13,661 nucleotides of DNA from contig JAUZEX010000272.1 of assembly GCA_030838815.1 (NCBI GenBank), forward strand, positions 1-13,661. Reading direction: 5' to 3'. Below are positions 12,756 through 13,661 of the stretch, piece after piece; the stretch's first letter is position 1; every line of letters begins with the position of its first letter. The translations under genes and the position numbers were made by a program. Origin of the DNA: Actinomycetota bacterium (GTDB taxonomy: Bacteria; Actinomycetota; Acidimicrobiia; IMCC26256; BP-133). Under the pieces are notes generated by a model. It was given only the letters and a program-made list of their open reading frames with translations, made no database searches and was not told the origin of the DNA.

Positions 12756-13661
12756 TTACCCGACGGACCCTTCCATCGACAGCTCGATGAGCCGCGACAG
12801 TTCGATGGCGTACTCCATCGGCAGCGTCTTGACGACCGGCTCGATGAAGCCGTTGACGATCATGGCCGTGGCCTGTTGCTCGGTGAGACCCCGCGACATC
12901 AGGTAGAAGAGCTGGTCCTCGCCGACCTTGGAGACCGTGGCCTCGTGGCCGATGCGGGCGTCCTGCTCTTCGATCTCCATGTAGGGGTACGTGTCGGAGC
13001 GGCTGTCCTCGTCGAGGATGAGGGCGTCGCAGCGCACGTGGCTCTTCGTCTTCTTGCAGCCCGGGTTCACCCGGACGAGGCCGCGGTAGGTGGTGCGGCC
13101 CCCGTCCTTGCTGATCGACTTGGACTCGATGAGCGAGGTCGTCTCCGGGGCGGCGTGCACCATCTTGGCCCCGGCGTCCTGGTGCTGGCCGGCACCGGCG
13201 TAGGCGACCGAGAGCACCTCGCCATGGGCCTTGGGGCCCATGAGGTACACGGCCGGATACTTCATCGTCAGCTTGGAGCCGAGGTTCCCGTCGATCCAGG
13301 AGACCGTGGCCTCCGCGTCGGCCCGGGCCCGCTTGGTGACCAGGTTGTAGACGTTGGGCGACCAGTTCTGGATGGTCGAGTAGCGGACGTTGGCGCCCTG
13401 CTTGGCCACGATCTCGACCACCGCCGAGTGGAGGGAGTCCCCGGTGTAGATGGGGGCGGAGCAGCCCTCGACGTAGTGCACGGACGAGCCCTCGTCGACG
13501 ATGATCAGCGTGCGCTCGAATTGGCCCATGTTCTCGGCGTTGATCCGGAAGTAGGCCTGGAGCGGCATCTCGACGTGGGTGTTGGGCGGGACGTAGATGA
13601 ACGACCCGCCGCTCCACACCGCCGAGTTGAGGGCGGCGAACTTGTTGTCGTTGGGCGGGAT
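12756..13661 (-). CDS. sufB: SufB, Fe-S scaffold subunit (N-terminus outside the window)
   Basis: The frame is open from the right edge to the TAA at 12756 and gives 301 residues, the C-terminal two thirds of a protein normally near 470. SufB is the main scaffold subunit that receives sulfur and holds the new cluster. The visible part is highly typical: IPPNDNKFAALNSAVWSGGSF, YVPPNTHVEMPLQAYFRIN, VHYVEGCSAP, SLHSAVVEI, IQNWSPNVYNLVTKRA, GQHQDAGAKMVHAAPETTS, SYPYMEI-like region RSDTYPYMEI, and GHEATVSKVGEDQLFYLMSRGL. The conserved cysteine in VRCDAL (residue 211 of the visible part) and the His-Glu pair in GHEATVSK (239-240) match the residues needed for sulfur transfer and cluster formation. 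It heads the visible operon sufB-sufD-Rieske-sufC. Its start, promoter and any upstream regulator lie beyond the window. Confidence 0.95.
   Translation of the reverse strand: MPPNDNKFAALNSAVWSGGSFIYVPPNTHVEMPLQAYFRINAENMGQFERTLIIVDEGSSVHYVEGCSAPIYTGDSLHSAVVEIVAKQGANVRYSTIQNWSPNVYNLVTKRARADAEATVSWIDGNLGSKLTMKYPAVYLMGPKAHGEVLSVAYAGAGQHQDAGAKMVHAAPETTSLIESKSISKDGGRTTYRGLVRVNPGCKKTKSHVRCDALILDEDSRSDTYPYMEIEEQDARIGHEATVSKVGEDQLFYLMSRGLTEQQATAMIVNGFIEPVVKTLPMEYAIELSRLIELSMEGSVG

Overview
The window is about 70% G+C and carries short, tightly packed genes with GTG and ATG starts. Several promoters appear to be leaderless. The protein families point to an actinobacterium: a SufB-SufD-Rieske-SufC order, a SufS-SufU pair, and a large lipoprotein solute-binding protein of actinobacterial style. 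A deep lineage such as Acidimicrobiia would fit, but that is inference from gene content and base composition only.

Layout, left to right. (1) 1-1329, minus: an open frame that starts as an acyl-CoA dehydrogenase and changes in frame, near 440-470, into the C-terminal half of a uroporphyrinogen-III synthase (HemD); it runs off the left edge. A perfect TetR-type inverted repeat lies just upstream. (2) 1441-2034, minus: a PilZ protein. (3) 2089-2721, plus: a metallo-beta-lactamase-fold hydrolase. (4) 2736-4862, minus: a glycogen debranching enzyme. (5) 4924-7473, plus: sufC-sufS-sufU, expressed from a leaderless promoter next to a perfect 22-bp palindrome that also sits at the -35 of the divergent debranching enzyme gene. 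(6) 7610-9307, minus: an orphan extracellular solute-binding lipoprotein. (7) 9598-10239, plus: a small secreted protein almost without charge or aromatic residues, preceded by a potentially structured leader. (8) 10303-13661, minus: sufB (N-terminus beyond the edge), sufD, a Rieske ferredoxin and a second sufC.

The main theme is iron-sulfur cluster assembly by SUF. SufS removes sulfur from cysteine, SufU accepts it, and the SufB-SufC-SufD scaffold builds the cluster. In many actinobacteria these genes form one operon in the order B-D-ferredoxin-C-S-U. Here that order is broken after sufC into two converging operons, each with its own diverged sufC, and an ABC lipoprotein and a secreted protein lie between them. 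The split locus, the duplicated ATPase and the unassigned palindrome are the most interesting signals. The dehydrogenase/HemD joint is either a real recombination or an assembly chimera, and should be checked first.

Convergent gene pairs end at strong hairpins (7584-7605 and 10254-10289). No tRNA, rRNA, CRISPR array or insertion sequence was seen.
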